Positions 8,367 to 16,293 are shown, numbered from the stretch's first letter. The stretch: DNA of 36,949 nucleotides from an uncultured Hyphomicrobiales bacterium (GCA_903842455.1 CAIMLX010000275.1:1-36949), one strand, 5' to 3'. Numbers and translations are program-made. The notes: generated from the letters alone by a model not told the origin.

Positions 8367-9377
8367 ATGCCGACGCCCCGCAAGGTTCTCATCGTCACCG
8401 ACGCCTGGCACCCGCAGATCAACGGGGTCGTGCGTTCGATCGAGCGGGTCGCCGACGAGATGCTGAAGCGCGGCATTGCCGTCGAGATGCTGACGCCGGC
8501 GCAGTTCAAGACTTTTCCGATGCCCGGGTACGGCGAAATCCGGTTGAGCCGCACCCTGATGGGGCCGGTATACCGGCAGATCGAGGCGGCAGGCGCCGAC
8601 GCGATCCACATCGCGACGGAGGGGCCGCTTGGAATCATGGCGCGCCGCTGGTGCCGGAAGAACCGGTTCCCGTTCTCGACCGCCTACCATACCCAGTTCC
8701 CCGAATACCTGCGCGCCCGCCTGCCGGTGCCGCTGCGCTGGAGCTACCGCTTCCTGCGCTGGTTCCACGGCGCGGCAGCGTATTGCCTGGTCGGCACGCC
8801 ACACCTGCAAGGGTTGCTGGAGCAGCGCGGCTTCACCAATGTCGTGGTCTGGCCGAAGGGCGTGGATACCGAACTGTTCCATCCCGACAAGCGAGCCAAG
8901 GCGGACTATCCGGCTCCGGTGTTTCTCTATGTGGGCCGCGTGGCGGTGGAAAAGAACATCCGCGCCTTCCTCGATCTCGACCTCCCCGGCACCAGCATGG
9001 TGGTCGGCGGCGGGCCCAGCCTCGACAAGCTCAAGGCCGAGTATCCTGATACGGTGTTCACCGGTCCGCGGCAGGGCGAGGAACTGGCCCGGACCTTTGC
9101 GGCAGCCGATGTCTTCGTGTTCCCAAGCAAGACCGACACGTTCGGGCTGGTGCTGCTCGAGGCGCTGGCGAGTGGCACCCCCGTTGCGGCGTTCCCCGTC
9201 ACCGGGCCGATCGACGTAATCGGCGACGCGCCTGTCGGGGTGCTCGACGAGGATCTCAAGACGGCGGCGCTCAAGGCGCTCGATGTCGACCGGGCGGCGT
9301 GCCGCGCCTACGCTGAGAAATTCAGCTGGGCGGCGAGCACGGAACAGTTCCTGAAGTACCTGCCGTCGCGGTTCTGA
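8367..9377 (+). CDS. Glycosyltransferase family 4
   Basis: A 336-residue GT-B fold enzyme. The N-terminal domain opens with KVLIVTDAWHPQINGVVRSI, the glycine/asparagine loop seen in GT4 enzymes of the MgtA/SqdX group that make glycolipids or mannosides. The linker has VVWPKGVDTELFHP, and the C-terminal donor domain has VFLYVGRVAVEKNI and the E-x7-E motif in FPSKTDTFGLVLLEALASG, which binds the nucleotide-sugar. It is slightly short for the family. Lipid glycosylation is the likeliest role by similarity to that group, but donor and acceptor cannot be read from the sequence. It stands alone on its strand. Confidence 0.88.
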   Translation: MPTPRKVLIVTDAWHPQINGVVRSIERVADEMLKRGIAVEMLTPAQFKTFPMPGYGEIRLSRTLMGPVYRQIEAAGADAIHIATEGPLGIMARRWCRKNRFPFSTAYHTQFPEYLRARLPVPLRWSYRFLRWFHGAAAYCLVGTPHLQGLLEQRGFTNVVVWPKGVDTELFHPDKRAKADYPAPVFLYVGRVAVEKNIRAFLDLDLPGTSMVVGGGPSLDKLKAEYPDTVFTGPRQGEELARTFAAADVFVFPSKTDTFGLVLLEALASGTPVAAFPVTGPIDVIGDAPVGVLDEDLKTAALKALDVDRAACRAYAEKFSWAASTEQFLKYLPSRF

Positions 9378-9440
9378 CCTTATCCACCTCCATGGTGGGC
9401 GGTCGGTGATCATTGCCGGCGAGTCGAACCGGAGAACACC

Positions 9441-9785
9441 ATGCGCAATATTTGCGGCGCGATCGCAATTCTGGCCTGGAGCAGCATGGCCATGGCTGGC
9501 TCCTCCACGCCTGTCGCGGACCCGATTGCCGATGGCCAGGTGCTGGTCGACACGTACTGCTCGGATTGCCACGCCATCAGCAAAACGGGCGAGAGCCCTC
9601 TCCCGATCGCCCCGCGTTTTCGCGACCTCCACCTCAGGTATGACGTCGAGTACCTCAGCGAAGCCCTGGTGGAGGGGATCGTGACGGCCCACGAAGCAAT
9701 GCCCGAGTTCGAGTTCGACCCCGACCAGGCAGCCGCCATCATCGCCTACCTCAAGTCATTGAGCGAGCCGGATCAGAACCAGTAA
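9441..9785 (+). CDS. Small periplasmic class I cytochrome c
   Basis: A 114-residue protein with a cleavable Sec signal (predicted cut after AMA, about residue 19) and a single heme-binding CSDCH motif at residues 40-44. Met87 in HEAMPEF is the probable distal heme ligand, so this is a His/Met low-spin monoheme c-type cytochrome that carries electrons in the periplasm. GGAG lies 6 bases before the ATG. No oxidase or dehydrogenase gene is adjacent, so the redox partners are unknown. Confidence 0.85.
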   Translation: MRNICGAIAILAWSSMAMAGSSTPVADPIADGQVLVDTYCSDCHAISKTGESPLPIAPRFRDLHLRYDVEYLSEALVEGIVTAHEAMPEFEFDPDQAAAIIAYLKSLSEPDQNQ

Positions 9786-9906
9786 GGGCCCGTCGCAAGG
9801 AGGCGCGGCGGCACTGAAGCCTGTCTGCATGAGGGGCGTTGCGTAAGCGTTGTCACGGCGTAGGATGATGGAGCAAGGGGCACGCAGCGGACACAGGAGA
9901 ATCGCG

Positions 9907-10272
9907 TTGCACAGGTTCAAGGTCACCACTTCCAAGAGCGGCGAGTTCGTCGCCAAGTTCGTCTACAACGCCGAGACCATGCTGTGGTCCGAGGGCTATT
10001 CTGGCAAGGCCAGCGCCCATAACTGCATCGAGAGCCTGAAGAAGAACGCCCCTTCGGCGCCGACGGTCGATCTCACCAAGGAAGAGACCGGCAAGGGCTA
10101 CCGCTTCGAGATCGCCGGGTCGAAGGACGGGCAGTTCTTCGTGCGTTTCGTGGCCGCCAATGGCGAAACCATGGTGCGCTCGGAGACCTATACGCGGCGG
10201 GCGAGCGCGGTGAAGTGCATCGAATCGCTGAAGGCCCGGGCCGGTGCGGCCGAGACCGTCGAAGAACTGTGA
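9907..10272 (+). CDS. Tandem YegP-like (DUF1508) protein
   Basis: A 121-residue protein made of two copies of the DUF1508/YegP repeat. Copy 1 reads HRFKVTTSKSGEFVAKFVYN through the GYSGKASAHNCIESLKKNAP segment. Copy 2 reads YRFEIAGSKDGQFFVRFVAA through the TYTRRASAVKCIESLKA segment. Each repeat folds as beta-strands followed by a helix. The family is common and small, and its function is unknown. The start is the TTG at 9907, because AGGAGA at 9895-9900 sits 6 bases before it and the resulting N-terminus begins exactly at the first repeat. Longer in-frame starts lack a ribosome site. Confidence 0.82.
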   Translation: MHRFKVTTSKSGEFVAKFVYNAETMLWSEGYSGKASAHNCIESLKKNAPSAPTVDLTKEETGKGYRFEIAGSKDGQFFVRFVAANGETMVRSETYTRRASAVKCIESLKARAGAAETVEEL

Positions 10273-10279
10273 TTCAACT

Positions 10280-10305
10280 GGCGCCCTCGGGGAGACGAGG
10301 GCGCC
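10280..10305. terminator. Stem-loop after the YegP-like gene
   Basis: GGCGCCCTCG, loop GGGAGA, CGAGGGCGCC: a perfect 10-bp GC-rich stem 8 bases after the stop codon. Only TTG follows, so it lacks a proper T-run. It probably stabilises the 3' end of the mRNA or acts as a weak terminator. Confidence 0.5.
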
Positions 10306-10619
10306 TTGACCAGTCGGCAAGCTGGCCCTACAGGTCACGCATTCCGAACCTTGGAACGGGCTATGGCTCAGGGAGTAGCAGCGTCGATAGCGGTCGCCGG
10401 TTTTGCCGGTGGGCTTGCTTGCGCTAGCGCCCCCGCTCGCTAGCTCTCCCCGATGGCCGCCGCGCGGCTGGGGAGAGCGGAAGCAAAAGAGAAAAGGACC
10501 GGATGCCGCTGCGCATCGCCGGTCGCTTAACCGAAGCCAAACCATAATTCCGCGATAATCGAAGCCCCAAGAGAGGGCATGCGTGCGCCGAGGGCGCGTC
10601 GCGGGTCACCGAGGTCCAG
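10306..10619. other. Gene-free interval upstream of alaC
   Basis: No convincing gene is seen here. It holds a 9-bp inverted repeat, GCTCTCCCC at 10443-10451 with GGGGAGAGC at 10470-10478. The loop is itself GC-palindromic, similar in flavour to the larger repeat at 20604-20745. It also holds a GATAAT hexamer at 10554-10559 that may be the -10 element of alaC; no good -35 is seen at the right distance. Confidence 0.5.
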
Positions 10620-11834
10620 ATGAACGATTTCCACCGTATCCGCCGGCTCCCGCCGTATGTCTTCGACCACATCAACCCGATCAAGGCGCGGCTGCGCGCT
10701 GCCGGCGTCGATATCATCGATCTCGGCATGGGCAACCCCGACCTGCCCACCCCGGCTGCCATCGTCGAAAAGCTGCAGGAGACAGTGAAGGACTCCCGCA
10801 CCCATCGCTACTCCAGCTCGCGCGGCATTCCGGGCCTCCGCAAGGCGCAGGCGAGCTACTATGGCCGTCGTTTCGGCGTGAAGCTCGACCCCAACACGCA
10901 GGTGGTGGCGACGCTCGGCTCCAAGGAAGGCTTTGCCAACATGGCGCAGGCGATCACCGCGCCGGGCGACGTGGTGCTGGTGCCCAACCCGACCTATCCG
11001 ATCCACTCGTTCGGCTTCATCATGTCGGGCGGCGTGGTCCGTTCGATGCCGGCCGAGGCGAACGAGGACTTCATGCGCGCGCTAGACCGTGCGGTGCGGC
11101 ACTCGATCCCCAAGCCCATCGCGCTGGTGCTGAACTATCCGGCCAATCCGACGGCCTATACGGCGACGCTCGATTTCTACAAGGAAGTCGTGAAGTTCTG
11201 CAAGGAGCACGACATGTTCATCCTGTCGGATCTCGCCTATTCGGAGATCTACTTCGATGGCGAAGTGCCGCCCTCGGTGCTGGAAGTGCCCGGCGCCATC
11301 GACATCACCGTCGAGTTTACCTCGATGTCCAAGACCTATTCGATGCCCGGCTGGCGCGTCGGCTTTGCCGTCGGCAATGAGCGGCTGATCGCGGCGCTGG
11401 CGCGGGTGAAGTCGTATCTCGACTATGGCGCGTTCACCCCGATCCAGGTGGCAGCGGCGACTGCGCTCAACGGCGACGACAAGGTGATCGAGGAAGTGCG
11501 CACGATCTATCGCGACCGCCGAAACGTGATGGTCGAAAGCTTTGCGCGCGCCGGATGGAACATCGCCTCGCCCAAGGCGACGATGTTCGCCTGGACGCCC
11601 ATCCCCGACCAGTTTGCCCATATGGGCTCGCTGGAATTCGCCAAGCTGCTGGTGCAGGAGACGGCCGTAGTGGTGTCGCCGGGCGTCGGCTTCGGCGAGT
11701 ATGGCGACCAATACGTGCGGCTCGCACTGGTCGAAAACGAGCAGCGCATCCGGCAGGCGGCGCGCAACATCAAGAAATTCCTCGCCGGTACCCCTAGCCA
11801 CGGCAACGTGGTGCCGCTGGCCGCGACGAAGTAG
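10620..11834 (+). CDS. alaC: PLP-dependent aminotransferase, AlaC-like (alanine/LL-diaminopimelate aminotransferase family)
   Basis: A 404-residue fold-type I aminotransferase. Its opening, FHRIRRLPPYVFDHINPIKA, and the segments DIIDLGMGNPDLPTP, HRYSSSRGIPGLR and VLVPNPTYPIHSFGF closely follow E. coli AlaC, which makes alanine from pyruvate and glutamate. The catalytic lysine is Lys238 in SMSKTYSMPGWRVGF, and the C-terminal VRLALVENEQRIRQAARNIK holds the substrate-carboxylate Arg. Many databases call this subgroup LL-diaminopimelate aminotransferase, so the exact amino-acid substrate is uncertain. GAGG lies just upstream of the ATG. In related genomes the gene commonly sits directly before hom; here two unrelated units intervene. 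Confidence 0.88.
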   Translation: MNDFHRIRRLPPYVFDHINPIKARLRAAGVDIIDLGMGNPDLPTPAAIVEKLQETVKDSRTHRYSSSRGIPGLRKAQASYYGRRFGVKLDPNTQVVATLGSKEGFANMAQAITAPGDVVLVPNPTYPIHSFGFIMSGGVVRSMPAEANEDFMRALDRAVRHSIPKPIALVLNYPANPTAYTATLDFYKEVVKFCKEHDMFILSDLAYSEIYFDGEVPPSVLEVPGAIDITVEFTSMSKTYSMPGWRVGFAVGNERLIAALARVKSYLDYGAFTPIQVAAATALNGDDKVIEEVRTIYRDRRNVMVESFARAGWNIASPKATMFAWTPIPDQFAHMGSLEFAKLLVQETAVVVSPGVGFGEYGDQYVRLALVENEQRIRQAARNIKKFLAGTPSHGNVVPLAATK

Positions 11835-11857
11835 GCATTGCGCCGCAGCGCTTTGGG

Positions 11858-11882
11858 AAGGCCCGGTCGATGACCGGGCCTT
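11858..11882 (+). terminator. Rho-independent-type hairpin after alaC
   Basis: AAGGCCCGGTC, loop GAT, GACCGGGCCTT: an 11-bp perfect stem, followed by CGCATTTC. The T-run is poor but the stem is strong. It separates alaC from the siderophore-binding protein gene. Confidence 0.65.
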
Positions 11883-11926
11883 CGCATTTCGGACTTGCCC
11901 ATATAAGGTGACTGTGATTATCCACT

Positions 11927-11941
11927 TTCAGTTCAACTGAA
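11927..11941 (+). promoter_or_regulatory. 15-bp palindrome overlapping the ribosome-binding site of the binding-protein gene
   Basis: TTCAGTT-C-AACTGAA is a perfect palindrome ending 10 bases before the ATG at 11952. Its right arm overlaps the Shine-Dalgarno GAAGG (11939-11943). It could be a repressor operator or an mRNA stem that hides the ribosome site. It does not match TGA-N9-TCA exactly, so RirA control is not directly supported here. Confidence 0.45.
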
Positions 11942-11951
11942 GGTGCCACCC

Positions 11952-12905
11952 ATGTTTAGCCGCCTTGTCGCGCTGGTCTTGCTGGCGACCCCCGCCGTCG
12001 CGCAGAGCTTTCCCGTCACCATCAAGCACGCGCACGGCGAGACGGTGATCTCCGCCGAGCCGCAGCGCGTGGTGACCTGGGGCTGGTCGTCGAGTGAAGC
12101 CGCGATTGCACTTGGCACCGTGCCGGTGGGCTTCCCGACCTTCCGGTCCGAAGGGCTCGAAATGGACGTCGTTCCCTGGGTGCAGGAGGCGATCGAGGCC
12201 GCCGGTGTGCAGACGCCGGTGTACCTCGACAATGCCGCGAGCCCGCCCATCGAGCAGATCGCGGCGCTGAAGCCCGACCTGATCCTTGCCGTATATTCGG
12301 GGATCACCGAGGACGAGTACAAGCTGCTGAGCCAGATCGCGCCGGTGGTGGCCTATCCGACGACCCCATGGACGGCCTCCTGGCAGGAGACGATCACCAT
12401 CGTCGGCGAGGCGCTTGGCAAGGCAGACGAGGGCAGGGCGATGGTGGCCGAGCTCGAGCAGTTCATCAAGGACGAGGCGGCAAAGCACCCTGTCCTTGGC
12501 GGGACCAGCGCGGTGACGATGATCGACTACAACGGCGCTGCCGCCATCCACTCGGCCGACGATGCACGGGCCAAGCTGCTGAAGCTCGCTGGCCTCGCCA
12601 TCCCCGACCGGCCGGCTGTTGCCGGCGAGCCGCAGGGCTTCTGGTATGCGCTGAGCTACGAGAACTTCGACCAGATCCCGGCCGACGTGCTGATCACCTT
12701 CTTCAGCACCGAGCAGGCGGCCGACGAGTGGTTTGCCCGCGACTATGTGCAGATCGCCCCGCAGATTGCCAAGGGCGCCTATGTCCGGATGGACGACCGC
12801 CTCCTCAACTCGGCGGTGATCTCGTCGAGCGCCCTGTCGATCCGCTGGGGCATGCCGCAGTATTTCGAGCTGATCGCAGCGGCGGCGGCGAAGGCGAAAC
12901 AGTAA
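11952..12905 (+). CDS. Iron-siderophore ABC transporter substrate-binding protein (orphan)
   Basis: A 317-residue periplasmic protein of the FepB/FhuD type (peripla_BP_2). The Sec signal MFSRLVALVLLATPAVA is followed by QSFPVTIKHAHGETVI. The family pattern continues with PQRVVTWGWSSSEAAIAL, IEQIAALKPDLILAVYSGIT and WQETITIVGEALGKADEG. It should bind a ferric siderophore or other iron complex and deliver it to an inner-membrane permease. No permease is adjacent; a complete importer is encoded at 21653-25535 and might be shared. The start is the ATG at 11952, with GAAGG 8 bases upstream; an in-frame GTG lies 3 codons earlier. The gene converges with the toxin gene at 12910. Confidence 0.85.
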   Translation: MFSRLVALVLLATPAVAQSFPVTIKHAHGETVISAEPQRVVTWGWSSSEAAIALGTVPVGFPTFRSEGLEMDVVPWVQEAIEAAGVQTPVYLDNAASPPIEQIAALKPDLILAVYSGITEDEYKLLSQIAPVVAYPTTPWTASWQETITIVGEALGKADEGRAMVAELEQFIKDEAAKHPVLGGTSAVTMIDYNGAAAIHSADDARAKLLKLAGLAIPDRPAVAGEPQGFWYALSYENFDQIPADVLITFFSTEQAADEWFARDYVQIAPQIAKGAYVRMDDRLLNSAVISSSALSIRWGMPQYFELIAAAAAKAKQ

Positions 12906-12909
12906 AGCG

Positions 12910-13323
12910 TCAGGCGTCCCACGGGTTGAGAAGTGGGACGCCGCAGTCCCGCATGTCGCGATCGCGGGACGCCAGCGCCGCACCCCGCGCGGCAGCGATT
13001 GATGCGACCTGTGCGTCGAGTGGCTGGATTGGACGTCCTATCCGCTCTCGGCTGGCGACAATCAGGGCGTATTTCTCGGCGGCCCTTTCGTCGAACGGCA
13101 GGATACGACCTGCAAACTGCTCGAGGATCGCGGCAATCACCCCGGCCATTGCGGCCTTCCGTTTGCCATCCGCCATCTTCCGGACACCGCACAGAAGCTC
13201 GGCCATTGTCACTGCCGTGGTCACCATCGCATCGACCGGCTGTTCGCTGAGCCACCTGAGTACTCTCGGTTCGGGGTTCGGCCGAGTGAGTTCGGAGAGC
13301 ACGTTTGTATCGACGATGATCAC
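12910..13323 (-). CDS. PIN-domain ribonuclease toxin, FitB/VapC type
   Basis: A 137-residue PIN-domain endoribonuclease. The metal-binding acidic residues are in place: Asp5 (MIIVDTNVLSEL), Glu42 (TMAELLCGVRK), Asp103 (IQPLDAQVASIAAARG) and Asp121 (ASRDRDM). FitB-like features include the DTNVLSE start and the RILPFDERAAEKYA segment. VapC-family toxins cleave RNA, often tRNA, when released from their antitoxin. It starts with GTG, overlapping the antitoxin's TGA stop by 4 bases, so the two are translationally coupled. Which RNA is cut is unknown. Confidence 0.9.
   Translation of the reverse strand: MIIVDTNVLSELTRPNPEPRVLRWLSEQPVDAMVTTAVTMAELLCGVRKMADGKRKAAMAGVIAAILEQFAGRILPFDERAAEKYALIVASRERIGRPIQPLDAQVASIAAARGAALASRDRDMRDCGVPLLNPWDA
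12913..12942. terminator. Stem-loop between the binding-protein gene and the toxin gene
   Basis: GGCGTCCCAC (12913-12922), 10-base loop, GTGGGACGCC (12933-12942): a perfect 10-bp stem just after the TAA of the binding-protein gene. It lies inside the 3' end of the convergent toxin gene. No T-run follows. It may stabilise or end the binding-protein transcript. Confidence 0.45.
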
Positions 13324-13574
13324 TTTTCGAACACGTCAGGAAGTGGTCGCTCCGGACCTCTGGGCGGCAACTCGAGGTCGAACCCACCACCGGCAGCATC
13401 GACCATCCGGCGGATGCGGGTCACGAAGTCGCCATGTTCCGGTACCGGCTTGGTCAGCGCCGACCGGAGGATGCGACGTGCCTCCTCCTCCATGGAATTG
13501 TTGTTCGCCGCAGCGCGCAGGCGAAGTTGCGTCTTGAGGTCGTCGTCGATCTGGCGAATGGTGAGGCTGGCCAA
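13320..13574 (-). CDS. Ribbon-helix-helix antitoxin, FitA/VapB type
   Basis: An 84-residue antitoxin. The N-terminus MASLTIRQIDDDLKTQLRLR and the segment SMEEEARRILRSAL are the FitA ribbon-helix-helix domain that binds DNA as a dimer. The C-terminal part, ending LPPRGPERPLPDVFEK, would wrap the toxin. I choose the TTG complementary to 13572-13574 because GGAGG lies 5 bases upstream and the family begins at MASLTIR. The ATG at 13586 would add four residues. The stop overlaps the toxin start. An 18-bp palindrome at 13599-13616 is the probable operator for autoregulation by the antitoxin-toxin complex. Confidence 0.87.
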   Translation of the reverse strand: MASLTIRQIDDDLKTQLRLRAAANNNSMEEEARRILRSALTKPVPEHGDFVTRIRRMVDAAGGGFDLELPPRGPERPLPDVFEK

Positions 13575-13598
13575 AAGAACCTCCATGCATGCATTGAC

Positions 13599-13616
13599 TG
13601 CAATGCTAGCATTGCA
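13599..13616 (-). promoter_or_regulatory. Probable FitA operator (18-bp perfect palindrome)
   Basis: TGCAATGCTAGCATTGCA is a perfect palindrome about 25 bases upstream of the antitoxin start. TGCATGCATTG elements beside it (13587-13597) add further half-site-like sequence. Ribbon-helix-helix antitoxins of the FitA type bind paired inverted repeats in their own promoter, which makes this the likely autoregulatory site. Confidence 0.65.
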
Positions 13617-13629
13617 TGCGCTGGTCATC

Positions 13630-13661
13630 AATCCTATTGACGGATAGGGTCTTTCCTATCC
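13630..13661 (+). promoter_or_regulatory. Three alternating half-sites upstream of hom
   Basis: CCTAT at 13632-13636, GGATAGG at 13642-13648 and CCTATCC at 13655-13661 alternate in orientation. GGATAGG and CCTATCC form a 7-bp hairpin with a 6-base loop; the first copy can pair with the second instead. The set ends 34 bases before the hom start at 13696. It may be an operator with three half-sites or an mRNA leader with alternative stems. The fused helix-turn-helix in the gene below makes self-binding an attractive but untested idea. Confidence 0.45.
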
Positions 13662-13695
13662 ATAGCTCTCGGCGCGTTTTCTGAGAGCCATGTTC

Positions 13696-15204
13696 ATGTC
13701 CGATATCCAGTCGTTCCGTCAGTCCGTAGAAGCCTTCATCGCGGCGCGGGGATGGACACCGACGCGGTTCGGACGGACCATCGCAGGCGATCCGCTGTTC
13801 GTTTTCGACCTCCGTGAGGGCCGCGAGCCGCGCTCCGAGACCCGGACGCGCATCCTCAAGGCGATGCAGGAACAGGCCGACCAGGCGCTCGAAGCGCCGT
13901 TGCGCATCGGCGTGGCCGGGCTTGGCAATGTGGGTGCGACACTGGTCCGGATTATCCAGAAGGACGGCGAGGAACTGACCCGCAAGCTGGGGCGGAAGAT
14001 TGCGGTTACCGCCGTCTGCGCGCGTTCGCGGAGCCGGGATCGCGGCATCGACGCGAGCGCGCTCAAATGGTTCGACGATCCGGTGGCCCTGGCAAAGTCC
14101 GACGATATCGACCTGTTCGTCGAACTGATCGGCGGCGAGGACGGGCCAGCGCTGGCGGCAGTGAAAGCGGCGCTGGAGATCGGGCGCCCTGTAGTGACGG
14201 CCAACAAGGCGCTGCTGGCGCGCCACGGCGTGAACCTGGCGAGAATCGCCGAGGAATCGGGCGCGCAGCTCGGCTTCGAGGCCGCCGTCGCGGGTGGCAT
14301 CCCGGTGATCAAGACGCTGCGCGAGGGGCTGGGCTCGGCCCGGATCGCGCGCGTCTACGGGATCATGAACGGCACCTGCAACTATATCCTGACGCGGATG
14401 GGCAACGAGGGCATCGGCTTTGCCGAGTGCCTCGCCGACGCGCAGAAGCTTGGCTACGCCGAAGCCGATCCGAGCTTCGATGTCGATGGGTTCGACACCG
14501 CGCACAAGCTCGCCATCCTCGCCTCGCTGTGCTTTGGCTGCGAGATTGCGCCCGACGAGATCTTCGTCGAGGGCATTCGCACGATCAGCCAGGCCGACAT
14601 CAAGGTGGCCGGCGACCTCGGCTACAAGATCAAGCTGCTCGGCATCGCGCAGCGCTCGCCCGATGGTATCGACCAGCGCGTGCATCCGACGCTGGTGAAG
14701 AAGACCTCGGCGATTGCGGGCGTCGATGGCGTGCTGAACGCGGTGGCACTCGAAACCGACCATGTGCACGAACTGCTGCTGGCCGGCCCCGGCGCCGGTG
14801 GGCCGCCGACGGCGTCGTCGGTGCTCTCCGACATCCTCGACATCGCCCGTGGCACCCGGGTGCCGCCGCTCGGCGTGCCGGTGGCGGAACTGACGCCCTA
14901 CCGGCAGGCGCCGATGCGGGCGCACGAGGGCGGCTACTACATCCGACTAAATGTCAGGGACGTGCCGGGGGCGTTTGCCGCTATTGCTACCCGCATGGGT
15001 GCCGCGGGCATTTCGCTCGAAAGCGTCATCCAGCGTCCGGATTTGCGTGTTAGCGAACCCGGCGTCAGCGGGACCGAGTCCCGTACGGTGGTGGTGCTCA
15101 CACACTCCACCATGGAGCAGTCGGTTCGCGATGCGCTGAGCGCAATCAAGGGCGACGGTTTCATCGTCGGCGATCCGCAGATGATCCGGATCGAAGCCTT
15201 ATAA
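13696..15204 (+). CDS. hom: Homoserine dehydrogenase with N-terminal HTH-like fusion and C-terminal ACT domain
   Basis: A 502-residue protein; usual Hom proteins have about 430-440 residues. Residues 1 to about 60 are extra and read like an XRE-type helix-turn-helix: FRQSVEAFIAARGWTPTRFG followed by a DPLFVFDLREGREPRSETR-type turn and helix. From residue about 68 the normal enzyme begins: NAD(P)-binding GVAGLGNVGATL (72-83), VTANKALLARHG (about 167), NGTCNYILTRM (about 225) and the catalytic region DPSFDVDGFDTAHKLAILA (about 259). An ACT domain starts at about 416 (YIRLNVRDVPGAFAAIATRM). The enzyme reduces aspartate semialdehyde to homoserine for threonine and methionine synthesis; ACT usually senses threonine. 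GAGAG 8 bases before the ATG at 13696 favours it over the ATG at 13690. An internal ATG at 13864 would give a normal-length enzyme. Confidence 0.9.
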   Translation: MSDIQSFRQSVEAFIAARGWTPTRFGRTIAGDPLFVFDLREGREPRSETRTRILKAMQEQADQALEAPLRIGVAGLGNVGATLVRIIQKDGEELTRKLGRKIAVTAVCARSRSRDRGIDASALKWFDDPVALAKSDDIDLFVELIGGEDGPALAAVKAALEIGRPVVTANKALLARHGVNLARIAEESGAQLGFEAAVAGGIPVIKTLREGLGSARIARVYGIMNGTCNYILTRMGNEGIGFAECLADAQKLGYAEADPSFDVDGFDTAHKLAILASLCFGCEIAPDEIFVEGIRTISQADIKVAGDLGYKIKLLGIAQRSPDGIDQRVHPTLVKKTSAIAGVDGVLNAVALETDHVHELLLAGPGAGGPPTASSVLSDILDIARGTRVPPLGVPVAELTPYRQAPMRAHEGGYYIRLNVRDVPGAFAAIATRMGAAGISLESVIQRPDLRVSEPGVSGTESRTVVVLTHSTMEQSVRDALSAIKGDGFIVGDPQMIRIEAL

Positions 15205-15212
15205 CGATCTAG

Positions 15213-15232
15213 CCCCTGCGGCGGGGCAGGGG
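15213..15232 (+). promoter_or_regulatory. Hairpin covering the glpX ribosome-binding site
   Basis: CCCCTGC (15213-15219), loop GGCGGG, GCAGGGG (15226-15232). The 3' arm contains most of the Shine-Dalgarno GGGGAG (15229-15234) of glpX. The stem starts 9 bases after the hom stop codon, so a ribosome terminating on hom would cover the 5' arm and free the site. Translational coupling of hom and glpX is inferred. Confidence 0.45.
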
Positions 15233-15240
15233 AGTCCCAC

Positions 15241-16224
<984 letters not shown>

Positions 16225-16248
16225 CTGGCCGAACCGATTGCCCAAACA

Positions 16249-16284
16249 AAAAGGGCCGCCCGGTGGGCGGCCCTCTGTCTTTTT
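16249..16284. terminator. Bidirectional terminator between glpX and the Tim44-domain gene
   Basis: AAAAAGGGCCGCCC-GGT-GGGCGGCCC followed by TCTGTCTTTTT. The stem is 9 bp of GC (16253-16261 with 16265-16273). It has an A-rich run on one side and a T-rich run on the other, so it can stop transcripts from both convergent genes. Confidence 0.87.
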
Positions 16285-16293
16285 GGCTCGGTC

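Noticed and set aside
8238-9692. A long open frame on the minus strand opposite the GT4 and cytochrome genes
   Set aside because: It is antisense to well-supported genes, rich in Arg, His and Gln as expected for shadows in GC-rich DNA, and has no recognisable domain.
10443-10478. GC-rich stem upstream of alaC as a riboswitch or small RNA
   Set aside because: No promoter or T-run and no known riboswitch consensus; it looks like a simple palindromic repeat.
11082-11801. Minus-strand open frame inside alaC
   Set aside because: Shadow of the aminotransferase gene; no motif.
11917-11932. Possible RirA site before the orphan binding protein
   Set aside because: The nearest match is TGA-N10-TCA, one base too long.
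13606-14925. Long minus-strand open frame opposite hom
   Set aside because: It is a shadow of the hom codons with repetitive Arg/His/Asp composition and no ribosome site or domain.
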